A stretch of 6,564 bases of DNA from Alphaproteobacteria bacterium (lineage in GTDB: Bacteria > Pseudomonadota > Alphaproteobacteria > JAEULC01), in NCBI GenBank assembly GCA_020851015.1, contig JADZDN010000096.1, forward strand, positions 1 through 6,564, written 5' to 3'. How positions within the stretch are numbered: position 1 is the first letter of the stretch; the number at the start of each line of letters is the position of its first letter. Positions 5,531-6,564 of the stretch are shown here, one piece after another. The notes below the pieces were generated by a model that saw only the letters and a program-made list of their open reading frames with translations, was not told where the DNA came from and did not search any database. The translations under genes and the position numbers were made by a program.

Positions 5531-5820
5531 ACCCGGCGGCCACGGCCCTGCGCGGCGCGATCCGCGCCTATCAATGGACCATCGCGCCGGTGATCGGCGT
5601 GAACTGCCGCTACGCGCCGAGCTGCTCGGAATATGCCTGCGAGGCGATCGGCCGGCACGGCGCCCTGGCCGGCACCTGGCTCGGCGCGCGGCGCCTGCTG
5701 CGCTGCCATCCCTGGGGCGGGTCCGGCTTCGATCCGGTGCCGGATGAATCGCCATTGCGCTTCGGCCGCAATCGGCAAGGCGCGCGCGCCTGCGACTGCG
5801 CGCGGGAGCGGGCCCGGTAA
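5527..5820 (+). CDS. yidD: Membrane protein insertion efficiency factor YidD
   Basis: This is a 97-residue small protein of the YidD family, which sits at the inner membrane and assists YidC-dependent insertion of membrane proteins. The N-terminal amphipathic stretch [18 protein letters not shown] (7-24) is followed by the signature [11 protein letters not shown] (27-37), then C60-HPWGG and GFDPVP (67-72). These cysteines and the PSCSxY box are the family hallmarks. Residues 73-97 form a basic tail rich in Arg, with an extra CDC pair (C89, C91), that is not part of the core. The ATG overlaps the rnpA stop by 4 bases; GGAGG at 5509-5513 is 13 bases upstream, a long spacing. The TAA stop shares one base with the yidC start. 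Confidence 0.96.
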   Translation: MNPAATALRGAIRAYQWTIAPVIGVNCRYAPSCSEYACEAIGRHGALAGTWLGARRLLRCHPWGGSGFDPVPDESPLRFGRNRQGARACDCARERAR

Positions 5821-6564
5821 TGGACCAGAAGAACCTCTTCGTGGCGATCGCGCTGTCGATCGCGATCGTGCTGGGCTTCCACTATTTCTACGACCGGCCG
5901 CGCGTTCAGCAGCAGCAGCAGCAACAGCAACAGGCGCAGACGACGCCGGCGGCACCGGCAGCGCCGGGCGCCGTTCCCGGCGCCGTACCCGGGGCATCGC
6001 CCGCCGCGGCGGCGCCGGCCGCGCGCGACCGCGGCCAGGTGATCGGCGAGACCAGGCGGGTCAAGATCGACTCGCCGCGCCTGCTCGGCTCGATCGCGCT
6101 GACCGGCGGGCTGGTCGACGACGTGGTGCTGAAGGACTACCGCGAGACGGTCGAGCCCGACAGCCCGCGCATCGTCATGCTGTCGCCGCCGGGAACCGCC
6201 GACGCGTACTACGCCGAGTTCGGCTGGACCGCGGCGCCGGGCAACGATGCGCCGAAGCTGCCCGACTCCAACACGATCTGGACGGCCGATCGCGACGTGC
6301 TGACGGCCGACAATCCCGTCACGCTGAGCTGGGACAACGGGGCCGGACTCAAATTCTCGCGGCGCTACGCGATCGACGCGAACTTCATGCTGACGGTGAC
6401 GCAGAAGGTCGACAATGCCGGCGGCGCGGCGGTGACGCTGTTCCCCTATTCGCTGGTCAGCCGGGCCGGCACGCCGCAGGTGCTGGGCTTCTACATCCTG
6501 CACGAGGGGCTGATCGGCGTGTTCGACGGCTCGCTCAAGGAATACACCTACAAGAACATGCACG
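5820..6564 (+). CDS. yidC: Membrane protein insertase YidC, N-terminal part
   Basis: This is the membrane insertase YidC/Oxa1/Alb3, which inserts and folds inner-membrane proteins alone or with the Sec translocon. Only the first 248 codons are present; the frame is open at the window end. The first membrane segment is at about residues 6-24 (LFVAIALSIAIVLGFHYFY). It is followed by a low-complexity linker with nine consecutive Gln (30-38) and an Ala/Pro/Gly-rich stretch to about residue 68. The large periplasmic domain begins near residue 72 (VIGETRRVKIDSPRLLGSI), with typical family stretches DDVVLKDYRET, YYAEFGW and, near the edge, FYILHEGLIGVFDG and KEYTYKNM. The conserved insertase core and the charged residue in its hydrophilic groove lie beyond the window. 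Start ATG at 5820 overlaps the yidD stop by one base (TAATG), with GGGAG at 5804-5808 upstream. It is the last visible gene of the plus-strand cluster. Confidence 0.97.
   Translation, partial: MDQKNLFVAIALSIAIVLGFHYFYDRPRVQQQQQQQQQAQTTPAAPAAPGAVPGAVPGASPAAAAPAARDRGQVIGETRRVKIDSPRLLGSIALTGGLVDDVVLKDYRETVEPDSPRIVMLSPPGTADAYYAEFGWTAAPGNDAPKLPDSNTIWTADRDVLTADNPVTLSWDNGAGLKFSRRYAIDANFMLTVTQKVDNAGGAAVTLFPYSLVSRAGTPQVLGFYILHEGLIGVFDGSLKEYTYKNMH
5907..5933 (+). repeat. CAG/CAA triplet tract in yidC
   Basis: Nine glutamine codons in a row: five CAG, then CAA, CAG, CAA, CAG. It lies in the linker between the first membrane helix and the periplasmic domain. Triplet slippage here would change linker length without shifting the frame. 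The interspersed CAA codons would limit slippage. Confidence 0.85.

Noticed and set aside
5844..5868. GCGATCGC and the 12-base palindrome CGATCGCGATCG in early yidC
   Set aside because: They fall in the first membrane helix and arise from Ile/Ala/Ser codons (ATC, GCG, TCG). Similar strings occur in the kinase membrane helix. No sign of a regulatory site.
5610..6563. A minus-strand open frame antisense to yidD and yidC, with a run of leucines
   Set aside because: The leucine run is the reverse complement of the CAG/CAA tract. The plus strand encodes recognisable YidD and YidC.

Overview
The window is GC-rich throughout. It looks like chromosomal DNA from an alphaproteobacterium, most likely a Rhodospirillales-type organism. 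This rests on the rpmH-rnpA-yidD-yidC order, strong GC bias at third codon positions, a YidC with a long Q/A/P linker after its first membrane segment, and intergenic palindromes of a kind common in that class. The species cannot be named from the sequence. I see no mobile element, CRISPR array, tRNA, rRNA or phage gene.

Layout: two divergent gene blocks flank a 227-base intergenic region at about 4777-5003. The left block (131-4776, minus strand, read right to left) has five genes in one direction with short gaps or overlaps. They are a TVP38/TMEM64-family membrane protein, a MerA-like FAD/NAD(P) disulfide oxidoreductase, a membrane sensor histidine kinase whose ATG overlaps the oxidoreductase stop (ATGA), a 62-residue two-helix membrane protein, and trans-aconitate 2-methyltransferase (tam). 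Beyond tam, positions 1-130 hold no gene, only a C/G-rich hairpin and a degenerate palindromic repeat.

The right block (5004-6564, plus strand) is the conserved L34 / RNase P protein / YidD / YidC cluster. It is driven by a near-consensus sigma-70-type promoter at 4936-4964. YidC is cut by the window end.

How the genes work together: the right block supplies a ribosomal protein, the protein subunit of RNase P, and two membrane-insertion factors (YidD and the YidC insertase). The left block is less standard. A TVP38 protein next to a MerA-like flavoprotein is a recurring pairing. The coupling to a histidine kinase with no response regulator in view suggests a redox- or membrane-linked signalling unit, but this is inference. 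I see no convincing evidence for a wholly undescribed system. The five-gene left block is the part most worth a second look.
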